Assembly: GCA_002709085.1 (NCBI GenBank)
Contig: PAPR01000053.1
Coordinates: forward strand, 1-64,000
From: Pseudooceanicola sp.
GTDB taxonomy: Bacteria; Pseudomonadota; Alphaproteobacteria; Rhodobacterales; Rhodobacteraceae
Length of the DNA: 64,000 nucleotides
Direction: 5' to 3'
This document shows positions 45,279 through 53,912 of this stretch, in pieces. A model generated the notes under the pieces. The model saw nothing but the letters and a program-made list of their open reading frames with translations. It did no database searches and was not told where the DNA came from. Numbering within the stretch: the stretch's first letter is position 1; every line of letters starts with the position of its first letter. The translations under genes and the position numbers were made by a program.

Positions 45279-46433
45279 TCAATCTTTCGGAAAGATACCC
45301 ATCTTCTTTGCAATCACCTGCAACATCACCTCGTTGGCACCACCGCCAACGGCTGTCTGGCGGGCCTCGCGGTAGACGCGCGTGATGAAGTTGTCGTTCA
45401 CGATGCCCTGGCCGCCCCAGAACTGGGTCAGCTCGACCGGTATCTCCATCGACAACCTGCCGATCATGTACTTGGCCATCGACGCCAGCTTGGTCACGTC
45501 CTCTCCGGCCAGATGCGCTTCGAGCGCGCGGTAGAGCAGGGAGCGGACCGCCTCGACCTGGGTCTGCATCTCGGCCAGCTTGAAGTAGATATACTGATTG
45601 TCGAGAAGCGGCTTGCCAAAGGCCTTGCGCTGGCGAAGGTACTCGATGGTCTCATTGATGGCGATGTCCAGGAACCGCCAGGACCGGGCCACGACGAACA
45701 GGCGTTCCTCCTGGAACTGCTGCATTTGGTAGAGAAACCCGCGGCCTTCTTCGCCGATCAGGTTGGCCTGGGGAATGCGCACATCGTCAAAGAACAAAAG
45801 CGCAGTGTCCGATGACTTGTACCCCACCTTGTCGAGCTTCTTGCCCACGGTGATGCCGGGGGTATCCAGCGGCAGAACGATCAGCGACTTGTTCTTGTGC
45901 GGCGCGTTTTCGGTGCCGGTATTGACCAGAAGGCAGATCCAGTCACCCTGAACGCCGTTGGTGATCCACATCTTGGATCCGTTGATGATGTAGTCGCCGC
46001 CGTCCTTGCGTGCGGTGGTTTTCAGGCTTGCCACGTCAGAGCCTGCGCCGGCTTCGCTGACCCCGATACAGCCGACCAGATCGCCGGCAATCGTGGGGGC
46101 CAGGAACTCTTCCTTCAGGCGGTCGCTGCCGTAATTGGCCAGCGCCGGGGTGCACATATTGGTCTGCACGCCGATGGCCGAACAGATGCCCATGGTGCGG
46201 ATGCCGCCCAGTTCCTCGGCAAAGACGATCTCGTAGGACAGGTCCAACGCCATGCCGCCGTAAGCCTCGGGCTTGCCGATGCCGAGCAGGCCAGCGTTGC
46301 CAAAGGCTTTCATCACCTGACGAGCCGGAAAAATCCCCTCTTCTTCCCATTGATCGACAAAGGGATTCACATGGGTATCGACCACTGCGCGAGTGGTTCG
46401 GCGCAGGGCTTCGTGGTCTTCGTTCCAGATCAT
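45279..46433 (-). CDS. Acyl-CoA dehydrogenase, AtuD (citronellyl-CoA dehydrogenase)-like
   Basis: 384 residues, AGGAGG upstream, overlapping the MaoC gene by four bases. Several stretches resemble what I recall of AtuD-type enzymes of acyclic terpene catabolism: 'IGVQTNMCTPALANYG', 'KNKSLIVLPLDTPG', 'FQQEERLF'-like 'QFQEERLFVVA', and the C-terminal 'GGGANEVMLQVIAKKMG'. The helix-G ER glutamate is present. Dehydrogenation of a methyl-branched acyl-CoA is plausible. No AtuC/F-type carboxylase is in the window, so a full Atu pathway is not encoded here. Confidence 0.85.
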   Translation of the reverse strand: MIWNEDHEALRRTTRAVVDTHVNPFVDQWEEEGIFPARQVMKAFGNAGLLGIGKPEAYGGMALDLSYEIVFAEELGGIRTMGICSAIGVQTNMCTPALANYGSDRLKEEFLAPTIAGDLVGCIGVSEAGAGSDVASLKTTARKDGGDYIINGSKMWITNGVQGDWICLLVNTGTENAPHKNKSLIVLPLDTPGITVGKKLDKVGYKSSDTALLFFDDVRIPQANLIGEEGRGFLYQMQQFQEERLFVVARSWRFLDIAINETIEYLRQRKAFGKPLLDNQYIYFKLAEMQTQVEAVRSLLYRALEAHLAGEDVTKLASMAKYMIGRLSMEIPVELTQFWGGQGIVNDNFITRVYREARQTAVGGGANEVMLQVIAKKMGIFPKD

Positions 46434-46882
46434 GCTGCGCCCTCCTGACGAGGACGGCGACGCACGATCAGATGCGCTTCGCCGATCTGGGAGACCTGGT
46501 TGTCGGGCGCGATAACGCGAACCTCAAAGATGATCTGACCTTGCAACTTACCCCCGCCGCTACGCCCGATCACCGTTGCGTCGGCGGTGAGAACATCGCC
46601 GACAAAGGCCGGCGAGAGGAAACGCCAGGGACCAAGCTGACCCATCGCGACCAGGCTATCACTCAGGAGGTTGCCGACCGAGGCCATCGCCTGCGCCACT
46701 GGATGCGGGCCATGCGCGATTGCGCGGCCAAAGCGGTTGTCCGAGCTGGTGTTGATCGGGTGAAAGGCGCCGAATAACTCCGAATGTCGGCCAATCCGCT
46801 CGGCGCTGCAATCGATGTCGGGCAAGGTCAGCAGCATCCCTGGCAGCAGGTCTTCATACCAGTAGTTAGTCGTCGATGTCAT
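46430..46882 (-). CDS. MaoC-like hotdog dehydratase family protein
   Basis: 150 residues, AGGAGGA upstream. The motif region reads 'FGAFHPINTSSDNRFGRAIAHG' and the second half 'SPAFVGDVLTADATVIGRSG'. His is present in 'FHPIN', but the usual order Asp-x4-His is shifted, so the catalytic dyad is uncertain. ATGA overlap with the AtuD-like ACAD implies a joint dehydrogenation-hydration step. First gene of the operon that runs leftwards to 44046 and perhaps beyond. Confidence 0.82.
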   Translation of the reverse strand: MTSTTNYWYEDLLPGMLLTLPDIDCSAERIGRHSELFGAFHPINTSSDNRFGRAIAHGPHPVAQAMASVGNLLSDSLVAMGQLGPWRFLSPAFVGDVLTADATVIGRSGGGKLQGQIIFEVRVIAPDNQVSQIGEAHLIVRRRPRQEGAA

Positions 46883-47412
46883 TTGCGTCCTCCTCTGCAG
46901 GCAGAAGTATCATCCAATGACAGATGAATCACAAGTCATAATTCGCCCTGCGGTCTGTCGGAACGTTCCAGATCCAGCAGATCGCAACAGAGCGATGCCG
47001 CACAGTGCCTCGCCATTCTGAGGTGATGTCGTGATAGGGCCGATCGCGAGAGGGGGAAGGTTACTGGCGGTCTGTAATCTCACCGCAACGGAGGCGATCC
47101 GTAAAGCACAAGTGCCCCGGTCCAGCGTCCCCTGTTCCGCCCACACAATGCCTATCAACGCGGAATAGATATTGGTGGCCTGATCGAAATTGATCAGGGC
47201 TTCGTACATCCGTGCCGTGAGCAGGTTAATCAGGAGGGCGGGTTCAGCGTCAGGTCGCGCGCGACCCGACCCTACCGCGCGGCTTTTGCAGATACCGCGC
47301 CGTGGCCGGGTTATTGATCCGAACGCCCATAAGATTTCCTGACGCTATACCGAACTACCGAAGGACTGTAGGGGTCGATCACTCCCCGGCCAAACAGTCC
47401 CCGGCGAGATCC
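46883..47412. other. 530-bp gene-free stretch upstream of MaoC operon
   Basis: It lies between the TetR stop and the MaoC start. A 99-aa minus ORF (46910-47209) has no family features or ribosome site and I do not accept it. A CCTGATC-GAAATT-GATCAGG hairpin is at 47179-47198. The end near 46890-46960 is AT-richer and likely holds the MaoC promoter. I see nothing else. Confidence 0.4.
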
Positions 47413-48078
47413 TCAGCGAAACAGACCTGACTGCATCAGGCGGCCATAGGCCTGAATGGCGCTCTCGGGGATGGTGCCCTGCTCTTTGTATAGCATCGCG
47501 ACATAGCCGCGCGCTCCCAGCATGATGGCCACCGTCGCTTCGAGTTCGGCATCCGGCATCTCGCGGATGTCGTTGGACGCCATGGCGCGTTTCAGGGCGC
47601 GGATATAGCCGTCGCTCAAGCGCCGGATATGTTCGTCGTGGGCCTTGGGGGCGAACACCTCGGCCTCGTACAGCACCCGGTAAAATCCGGGGGTTTCGCG
47701 AAGATAGTCGCAATAGGCGCGAAAGCGGGCGATATCCCGGTCGATCCCGGTGCCCGCTTCGACCAGATCGGCGGTGATCTGATCGGTCATCTGCAAGCCG
47801 ACAAAGGGCAGCAGGACATCGAACAGTCCCTGCCGGTCCTTGAAGTAATTGTAGAACGTTCCGTGCGCGACGCCGGCGGCCTCGGTTATCTTGGCGATGG
47901 TCGTCGCCGCATATCCATATTCACCGACAATATCCGCAGCCGCGTGCATCAGGTTGAGATAGGTCTGCTGCGCCTTTTCTTCACGGCTCGGCTTGGCTTT
48001 CCGCACGGGGCGGTCAAATGACAGTGGCGTCGCAATCTTGGTGTTTTTTTCGTTGCGGCTTGGCAATAACTTGTCCAC
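47413..48078 (-). CDS. TetR-family transcriptional regulator
   Basis: 221 residues from a GTG six bases after the ligase stop. The HTH covers about residues 38-85 ('EYGYAATTIAKITEAAGVAHGTFYNYFKDR'-type region, quoted only in essence), with a preceding basic tail. The C-terminal half is the variable ligand domain. Being last in the 2-oxoacid dehydrogenase operon, it probably represses that operon and is relieved by an acyl-CoA or acid (inference). Confidence 0.9.
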   Translation of the reverse strand: MDKLLPSRNEKNTKIATPLSFDRPVRKAKPSREEKAQQTYLNLMHAAADIVGEYGYAATTIAKITEAAGVAHGTFYNYFKDRQGLFDVLLPFVGLQMTDQITADLVEAGTGIDRDIARFRAYCDYLRETPGFYRVLYEAEVFAPKAHDEHIRRLSDGYIRALKRAMASNDIREMPDAELEATVAIMLGARGYVAMLYKEQGTIPESAIQAYGRLMQSGLFR

Positions 48079-48084
48079 GGCTTT

Positions 48085-49587
48085 TTAGGTGTCGGAAAGA
48101 ACCTGGTCTCGTAGCACGCGTTTCAGGATCTTTCCAGACGGATTGCGCGGCAATTCGTCCACCACGCGCAGGCCCTTGGGGCACTTGAAACCGGCCAGAT
48201 GCTCGCGGCAAAAACCGGCCAGTTGATCGAAATCCAGACTCGTGTCGGGTTCCAGCACGACCACGGCCAGCGGGACCTCTCCCCATTTCGGATCCGGGCT
48301 GGCGATGACGGCCACGTCCGCGACTTCGGGAATCATGTGGATGACCCTCTCCAACTCCGAGGAGGCAATGTTCTCACCGCCCGAGATGATCATATCCTTC
48401 TTGCGGTCGGTGAGGAACAAGAAGCCGTCCTCATCCAGATATCCCACGTCGCCCGAGCGCAGAAAGCCGTCGGGATGCATCGCCGCGATACTTCGCTGGG
48501 GGTCGTTCCAGTATCCACGCGTCACCTTGGGGCCCCGCATGCAGATTTCGCCGGAAACGTCCGGAGGCAGGGCGACGCCGGCGTCGTCGCGGATTTCCAG
48601 TTCCACCATGCTGACCGGGCGACCGACCGAACCGATTTTCTCGATCTCGCGCCCCGGCTCCATCATCGTGTCGCCCGAGACGGTCTCGGTCATGCCGTAA
48701 GCGTCGATGTAGCGGGCCGAGGAGAACACCTTGCCAAAGTCACGTATCCGGCTTTGCGGTGTACGATCCCCGCCCGCGATGCACCATTTCAGCGAAGAGA
48801 GGTCAGGCAGCGTGCCGCGGTCCAGCGCCAGGATGCCGCTGGTCATGACCGGGGCCAGCCAGATACCGGTGATCTTTTCGTCAGCGATGGTCGTGACCAC
48901 ATCTTTCGGGTCAAAGTCACGCAAAACCACAAGCGTGCCGCCCATCCCATGAACGGCGAGTCCCGGCAGATCGCAGGCACCGACATGGTACAGCGGCCCC
49001 ACCATGCACAGCCGGTCACAGGCGCGCAGTTGCAGGGCTGTGACCATGTCCATGTTCTTGTAATGCAGGTTGTCGTAGCTGTGTGTCACACCCTTGGGCC
49101 GGTCCGTGGTGCCCGAGGTATACATCACCCGAAACAGATCTTCGCCCGCGCGTGGGTGGACCCGCCGGACCGGGTCGCCGCGCAGTGCGCCACGCGCATC
49201 GGCCTGCGCGGCCTCATCCAGCAGGACAGTCGGCTGCTGGAGGCTCGCGAGCGCCGGAGCAAATTCGGTATCGCCGATCACCAAGTCTGCCCCGGCGTGA
49301 TCGACGATATAGGCGACCTCTTCACCCGAAAGGCGATAGTTCACGGGCAATGACACCGCGCCCAGATGCGATATCGCGTAGAGCAGTTCGATGAACGCCG
49401 AGGAGTTCTTCATCATCAGCGCTACGATGCTGCCGGGGCCGATGCCCTCGGCGCGCAACCCGCCGGCGATCTCCTGAACCCTTTCGTTCAGAGCCTGCCA
49501 GCTCAGGCGCGTCCCGTCGTAGATTAGCGCCTCGGACCCCGGAGTGACACGGGCGTGATACATCAGCTGTGTGGTCAGGTTATGCAT
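48085..49587 (-). CDS. AMP-forming acyl-CoA synthetase/ligase
   Basis: A 500-residue ANL-superfamily enzyme. The phosphate loop is 'VMYTSGTTDRPKGVTHS', the hinge region 'GYLDEDGFLFLTDRKKDMI' with 'SGGENIASSELE', and the catalytic Lys in 'PRNPSGKILKRVLRD'. Makes acyl-AMP and then acyl-CoA. It is the only AMP-forming ligase in the window; the other modules use ADP-forming enzymes or CoA-transferases. It lies between ACAD and TetR genes in the E1-E2 operon. Confidence 0.93.
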   Translation of the reverse strand: MHNLTTQLMYHARVTPGSEALIYDGTRLSWQALNERVQEIAGGLRAEGIGPGSIVALMMKNSSAFIELLYAISHLGAVSLPVNYRLSGEEVAYIVDHAGADLVIGDTEFAPALASLQQPTVLLDEAAQADARGALRGDPVRRVHPRAGEDLFRVMYTSGTTDRPKGVTHSYDNLHYKNMDMVTALQLRACDRLCMVGPLYHVGACDLPGLAVHGMGGTLVVLRDFDPKDVVTTIADEKITGIWLAPVMTSGILALDRGTLPDLSSLKWCIAGGDRTPQSRIRDFGKVFSSARYIDAYGMTETVSGDTMMEPGREIEKIGSVGRPVSMVELEIRDDAGVALPPDVSGEICMRGPKVTRGYWNDPQRSIAAMHPDGFLRSGDVGYLDEDGFLFLTDRKKDMIISGGENIASSELERVIHMIPEVADVAVIASPDPKWGEVPLAVVVLEPDTSLDFDQLAGFCREHLAGFKCPKGLRVVDELPRNPSGKILKRVLRDQVLSDT

Positions 49588-49612
49588 GGTGGCTGCCTTT
49601 CGGCGGGGGGCC

Positions 49613-50785
49613 TCAATATGAACGGGGCAGGCCGAGATTGGCCATGGCGATATAGTTCAGGATCATCTCTTCCGAGACCGGGGCGAAACGGAACAACCTT
49701 GCATCGCGCCAAAGCCGCTCCACGTGCATCTCCTTGGAGAACCCCATGCCGCCCATAACCTGCATCGATTGTTCGGCGACCGCCGAGGTGGCCTGAGAGG
49801 CGATCAGCTTGGCCGCGTTGCTCTCGGATCCGAAAGGCAAGCCGTTGTCAAAGAAAGACGCGGCCTTGAGGTTGAGCAGCTTGGCCGCCTCAAGTTCGGC
49901 CCAGTGCTGCGCCAGGGGAAATTGCAGCGACTGGTATGAGCCGATGGGCCTGTCGCCAAAGACCCGCCGTTCTTTGGCGTAGTCCACGCCGAGCCGAATG
50001 GCGAGCCGACCGGCACCGATCAGGCCCGCAGTCGTCACGATCCGCTCGGTATTGAGTACGTCGAGCAACTGATGCCAGCCTTTGTCCAGGTCCCCGATCA
50101 GTTCGTCGGCCTCGATACGGACATTGTCAAAGAACACCTGACTGGAGGGCAACGTGTTGGTGCCCAGCTTGTCGATAGCCGCGTGGCTGACCCCTTCCCG
50201 ATCGGTGTCGATCATGAAGAGCGAGATGCCATGGGTCTTTTTCGGGGCCTGGTCGATGGGCGTGCTGCGGGTCACCACCAGCATCTTGTGCGACTGCGGG
50301 ACGCCGGTGATCCAAATCTTCTGTCCGTTCAGCTGCCAGCCGTCACCGTCGGGCACCACGGTGGTGCGCAGCTCCAGTGAATTGGTGCCGGCATCCGGCT
50401 CTGTCAACGCCATGCAGAATTGCATCTCGCCGGTGCACAGTTTTGGCAGCCAGTCGGCCTTCATCTGGTCGGTGCCATATTTCGCCACCGACACGCCGCC
50501 AAAGATCGGGTTCAGCATGAAGACCTGCGCCAGCGTCGCGCCGGCCCCCGCGGCGCAGAGCTCTTCGATGATCAGCGCCACCTCGACCATGCCAAGGCCG
50601 GCACCGCCGAGGTCCTCGGGCAGCATCGCGCCAGCCAGCCCGGAATCGCAGACAGCCTGCCAGCACTCGACCGGGAACGCCTTGTCAGCGTCTTTCGCGC
50701 GCCAGTAATCGGGACCGAAAGCCTCGCCCACCTTGCGGGCGGTCTCGATCATCATCTGTTGTTCTTCGCTCAGGGCAAAATCCAT
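49613..50785 (-). CDS. Acyl-CoA dehydrogenase (LGLPRSY-ending subgroup)
   Basis: 390 residues, GGAG seven bases before the ATG. FAD loop 'MALTEPDAGTNSLELRTTV', helix-G Glu in 'LNTERIVTTAGLIG', and the C-terminus 'RFAPVSEEMILNYIAMANLG' ending LGLPRSY. It belongs to the same subgroup as the ACADs at 26406 and 36265, but its neighbours (E2, AMP ligase) differ. It presumably oxidises the acyl-CoA formed by the ligase or by the dehydrogenase complex. Confidence 0.92.
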   Translation of the reverse strand: MDFALSEEQQMMIETARKVGEAFGPDYWRAKDADKAFPVECWQAVCDSGLAGAMLPEDLGGAGLGMVEVALIIEELCAAGAGATLAQVFMLNPIFGGVSVAKYGTDQMKADWLPKLCTGEMQFCMALTEPDAGTNSLELRTTVVPDGDGWQLNGQKIWITGVPQSHKMLVVTRSTPIDQAPKKTHGISLFMIDTDREGVSHAAIDKLGTNTLPSSQVFFDNVRIEADELIGDLDKGWHQLLDVLNTERIVTTAGLIGAGRLAIRLGVDYAKERRVFGDRPIGSYQSLQFPLAQHWAELEAAKLLNLKAASFFDNGLPFGSESNAAKLIASQATSAVAEQSMQVMGGMGFSKEMHVERLWRDARLFRFAPVSEEMILNYIAMANLGLPRSY

Positions 50786-50802
50786 GAAGGGCTCCGGTTA
50801 TT

Positions 50803-52131
50803 TCAGGCCGGTTTGCGCGCCGGGCGCAGCAGGCGGAGGGGGTTTTCGAGAAGGGCCACGACCGCCGACAGGAAACGTGCCGCATCAGCGCCATCGATGA
50901 TGCGGTGGTCGCAGGCCAGTGTCAGGGTCAGCTCCCGCCGAAGGGCGGGCGCGTTGTTGGCATCGGGACGGAACACCGCACGTTCGGCGCCCACGCCCAG
51001 GATCATGGCGTTTGGCGGGTTGATGATCGGGGTCAGCGACGAGGCGCCGAACATACCGACATTCGAGATCGAGATCACGCCGTCACCCACGTCCGAAGAT
51101 GCCAGGCTGCCCGTCCGCGCGCGTTCGATCAGCCCGTTCGCCTGATTGGCCACATCATCCAGCGAGGTGCCGCCGGAATTCCGCACGACCGGGATACGCA
51201 GCCCATCGGGCGTTTCGACGACCATGCCGATATCGGCGCGCCCGAAGGCAATGATGCGATCGCCAGCCCAGATGCGGTTCATCTGGGGCATCTCCTCCAG
51301 CGCCAGACCCAGCGCCCGGATCAGCATATGCGTGACCGAGACTTTCTGCGTGGCGCCGTCGGCGTTGATGTCGGAACGCAGCGCTGACAGCGCCACCATA
51401 TCAGCCTCATGAGTGAGATAGAAATGCGGGATGTCGCGCTTTGCGGCACTGACCCGCTGGGCCGTGGCGCGTCTGGTTGCGTCGGGCGTGATTTCGGTGA
51501 CTTGCGCCGCAGCGTCGCCTGTCGCAGGTTGACCCGGTGGCCTTGCTTGCGCTGCGGTTTCGATGTCGCGCGCCTTGATCCGTCCCTTGGGGCCGGTGCC
51601 TTCGACCTTGTTGAGATCGACACCTTCGATTCCGGCCAGGCGGCGCGCCAGCGGCGTCGCGATGACGCGCAGTACATCCTCTTTCATGACCCGCCCGTCG
51701 CGGCCCGTCGGCTCGACCGTCGTGCGGTCCAATCTGTGCTCGGCCATCAGCTTGCGGGCGGATGGGCTGTCGAGCGTATCTTTGCCCTGACCATGACCCT
51801 GGCCCTGAATTTTGGCGGGCGGCTGGGCCGCTGCCGGGTCGGAGGTGGGCGTGGAGGGGCGCGCGGCGGGGGCCGCGCTGTCGTCTGCCGGTGCGCCGTC
51901 GTTCTCTACCCGTGCGATCGGGGTGCCGACCGGCACCGTCTCGCCGGCCTGAACGAGAACTTCCGCGAGCTTTCCATCGGTTTCGGCCTCGATCTCGTTG
52001 GCGACCTTTTCGGTCTCGACCGTGAACAGCAGGTCGCCGGCGCGGAACTCCGCCCCCGGTGCGACATGCCATTCGGAAAGCAGCCCCTCGGTCATCGTCA
52101 GACCGAACTTGGGCATCACCAGATCGGACAT
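50803..52131 (-). CDS. 2-oxoacid dehydrogenase E2 with two E3-binding-like domains
   Basis: The start at 52131 (MSDLVMPKFGLTMTEG) gives 442 residues. Lipoyl domain 1-78 with the lipoyl Lys42 in 'VETEKVANE'. An Ala/Pro linker follows, then two consecutive peripheral-subunit-binding-like domains at about 121-156 ('DSPSARKLMAEHRLDRTTVE') and 159-194 ('ATPLARRLAGIEGVDLNKVE'). The acyltransferase domain ends with 'CDHRIIDGADAARFL', carrying the catalytic His and Asp. Most E2s have one such domain. Transfers the acyl group from lipoate to CoA. No E3 gene is in the window. Confidence 0.92.
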   Translation of the reverse strand: MSDLVMPKFGLTMTEGLLSEWHVAPGAEFRAGDLLFTVETEKVANEIEAETDGKLAEVLVQAGETVPVGTPIARVENDGAPADDSAAPAARPSTPTSDPAAAQPPAKIQGQGHGQGKDTLDSPSARKLMAEHRLDRTTVEPTGRDGRVMKEDVLRVIATPLARRLAGIEGVDLNKVEGTGPKGRIKARDIETAAQARPPGQPATGDAAAQVTEITPDATRRATAQRVSAAKRDIPHFYLTHEADMVALSALRSDINADGATQKVSVTHMLIRALGLALEEMPQMNRIWAGDRIIAFGRADIGMVVETPDGLRIPVVRNSGGTSLDDVANQANGLIERARTGSLASSDVGDGVISISNVGMFGASSLTPIINPPNAMILGVGAERAVFRPDANNAPALRRELTLTLACDHRIIDGADAARFLSAVVALLENPLRLLRPARKPA

Positions 52132-52133
52132 TT

Positions 52134-52916
52134 TCAGGAACCCTTGAAAGTCGCGGCGCGTTTTTCCAGGAAGGCCGAGCACCCTTCGTGCGAGTCCTCA
52201 CTGTCCAGCACCAGCCCGATCATCGCCTGTTCGTGACGCAGGGCCGCCGAGAGGGGCATATCCGCGCCATCGGTCACTGTCCGCTTGAGCAGCTTCAGAA
52301 CCAGCGGCGATTTCGCGGCGATCTTGTCCGCCGTCTCGCGGGCGCTCGCCATCAGCTCATCATGCGGGACCACGCGGTTGGCGAGGCCGATGCTGACCGC
52401 CTCTTCCGGGGTCAACATATCGCCGGTGTACATGATCTCCTTGGCGCGGCAGAGGGGCAGTTGACGGATGATCCGCTGGGTGCCGCCGGCGCCGGGAAAC
52501 AGACCCAGAGTGATTTCGGGAAGGCCCAGCCGGGACTTGTCGGACAGAATGCGGATATCGAGCGCCAGCAACAATTCGGTGCCACCGCCCAGCGCGAACC
52601 CGTTCACCGCGCCAATCGTCGGCTTGTCGAGCGTCTCGATCCGGCGGAACAGGTTATGGATAGCCTCGGCGAATTCCTCGTAGTGCGGCAGGCCCTGGCG
52701 CGAATTCAGATCGGCGATGTCGCCGCCCGCGACAAAGGAACGCCCAGTCCCCGTAAAGATCACCACGCGGATCTCGGGGTCTGTCGCGACCTTGTCGAGG
52801 GCGTCGTTCAGCGCGCGGACGGCCGGTAAGTCAATCGCATTCAGCGTGTCGGGGCGGTTGATCGTCAATGTGGCGATCGGGCCATCGACGTCTATCAGGA
52901 TCGTGTCGGTTGTCAT
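52134..52916 (-). CDS. Enoyl-CoA hydratase (crotonase)
   Basis: 260 residues, GAGGAG upstream. Oxyanion hole in 'GRSFVAGGDIADL' and 'GFALGGGTELLLALD'. Both catalytic glutamates are present: in 'GGGTELLLALD' and 'GLPEITLGLFPGAGGTQR'. It should be a true hydratase. It sits between the E1beta and E2 genes, with 17- and 2-bp gaps. That placement is unusual, because E1 and E2 genes normally abut. It suggests the complex's acyl-CoA product is channelled to hydration after ACAD action (inference). Confidence 0.93.
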   Translation of the reverse strand: MTTDTILIDVDGPIATLTINRPDTLNAIDLPAVRALNDALDKVATDPEIRVVIFTGTGRSFVAGGDIADLNSRQGLPHYEEFAEAIHNLFRRIETLDKPTIGAVNGFALGGGTELLLALDIRILSDKSRLGLPEITLGLFPGAGGTQRIIRQLPLCRAKEIMYTGDMLTPEEAVSIGLANRVVPHDELMASARETADKIAAKSPLVLKLLKRTVTDGADMPLSAALRHEQAMIGLVLDSEDSHEGCSAFLEKRAATFKGS

Positions 52917-52933
52917 ATGAAACTCCTCAGTGT

Positions 52934-53908
52934 TCAGGCCAGCGTTCGGCGGAGTGCCGTGACAATCCGGTCCGCGTTGGGCCGGTATGCCTCTTCCAGC
53001 GTCTTTCCGAAAGGCGAGGGGGCAAAGGGTGCGCCCACCCGTATGATCGGGCCGTCAAGCTCATCGAAACCGATATCCACCATCCGAGCGGCAATTTCCG
53101 CGCCGACCCCAAAGGCTTCGACCGCCTCGTGCACGACGACGAGGTTATGGGTGCGCGACAGGCTCTCCAGCACGCAGGCTTCGTCCCAGGGCTGAATGGA
53201 GCGTAGGTCGATCACCTCGACCTCGACGCCCTCCGCGGCCATCACATCGGCTGCGGCTTCGGCCAGGCCGACCGCTGCGCCATAGGCCACCACGGTGGCA
53301 TCCTCGCCTGGCCGCGCGATCCGGGCCTTGCCGATTTCGACCCGTTCGGGGGTCTCGGGTACCTCGCCCTTCATGGCGTAAAGTGCTTTGTTTTCGACGA
53401 CGATCACCGGGTCGGGATCGTCGATCGCCGCACGCAGCAGGCTGTAGGCTTCAGCCGGATTTGACGGGCAGACGACCTTGAGGCCCGGCACATGGGCCAG
53501 CCAGGCTTCTAGGCACTGCGAATGCTGTGGTCCCGCGTTGAGCCCGCCGCCATGGGGCGTTCGCAGAACCATCGGCACCGAGCCCTGACCGCCGAACATA
53601 GAGCGCGCCTTGGCAGCCTGGTTCACCAACATATCCATCGAAAGGGTGATGAAATCCATGAACATGATCTCGGCCACCGGCCGCATGTTGGTCAGCGCCG
53701 CGCCCACTGCGATGCCGGTGATCGCGGCCTCGGCGATAGGAGCGTCATAGACCCGCTCGGGCCCGTAGATGTCGAGAAGATCGCGCGTTGCCTTGAATGA
53801 CCCGCCCGCCGCGCCGATGTCCTCGCCGATCAGGAACACGGTGGAATCGTCGCGCATCGCGTCTTTCAGGGCCTGATTGACGGCCTTCAGATATCGCATC
53901 TCACCCAT
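52934..53908 (-). CDS. 2-oxoacid dehydrogenase E1 beta subunit
   Basis: The start at 53908 (MGEMRYLKAVNQAL, GAGG upstream) replaces the track start at 54043 inside the E1alpha gene; 324 residues, typical of AcoB/PdhB. 'VFLIGEDIGAAGGSFKATRD', 'YDAPIAEAAITGIAVGAAL' and 'TPHGGGLNAGPQHSQCLEA' are family blocks. It forms an alpha2beta2 thiamine-diphosphate enzyme with the gene four bases upstream, decarboxylating a 2-oxoacid or cleaving acetoin. Confidence 0.92.
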   Translation of the reverse strand: MGEMRYLKAVNQALKDAMRDDSTVFLIGEDIGAAGGSFKATRDLLDIYGPERVYDAPIAEAAITGIAVGAALTNMRPVAEIMFMDFITLSMDMLVNQAAKARSMFGGQGSVPMVLRTPHGGGLNAGPQHSQCLEAWLAHVPGLKVVCPSNPAEAYSLLRAAIDDPDPVIVVENKALYAMKGEVPETPERVEIGKARIARPGEDATVVAYGAAVGLAEAAADVMAAEGVEVEVIDLRSIQPWDEACVLESLSRTHNLVVVHEAVEAFGVGAEIAARMVDIGFDELDGPIIRVGAPFAPSPFGKTLEEAYRPNADRIVTALRRTLA

Positions 53909-53912
53909 CGGT

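Noticed and set aside
46910-47209. 99-aa ORF upstream of the MaoC gene
   Set aside because: No ribosome site, no family features and base composition like the surrounding non-coding DNA.
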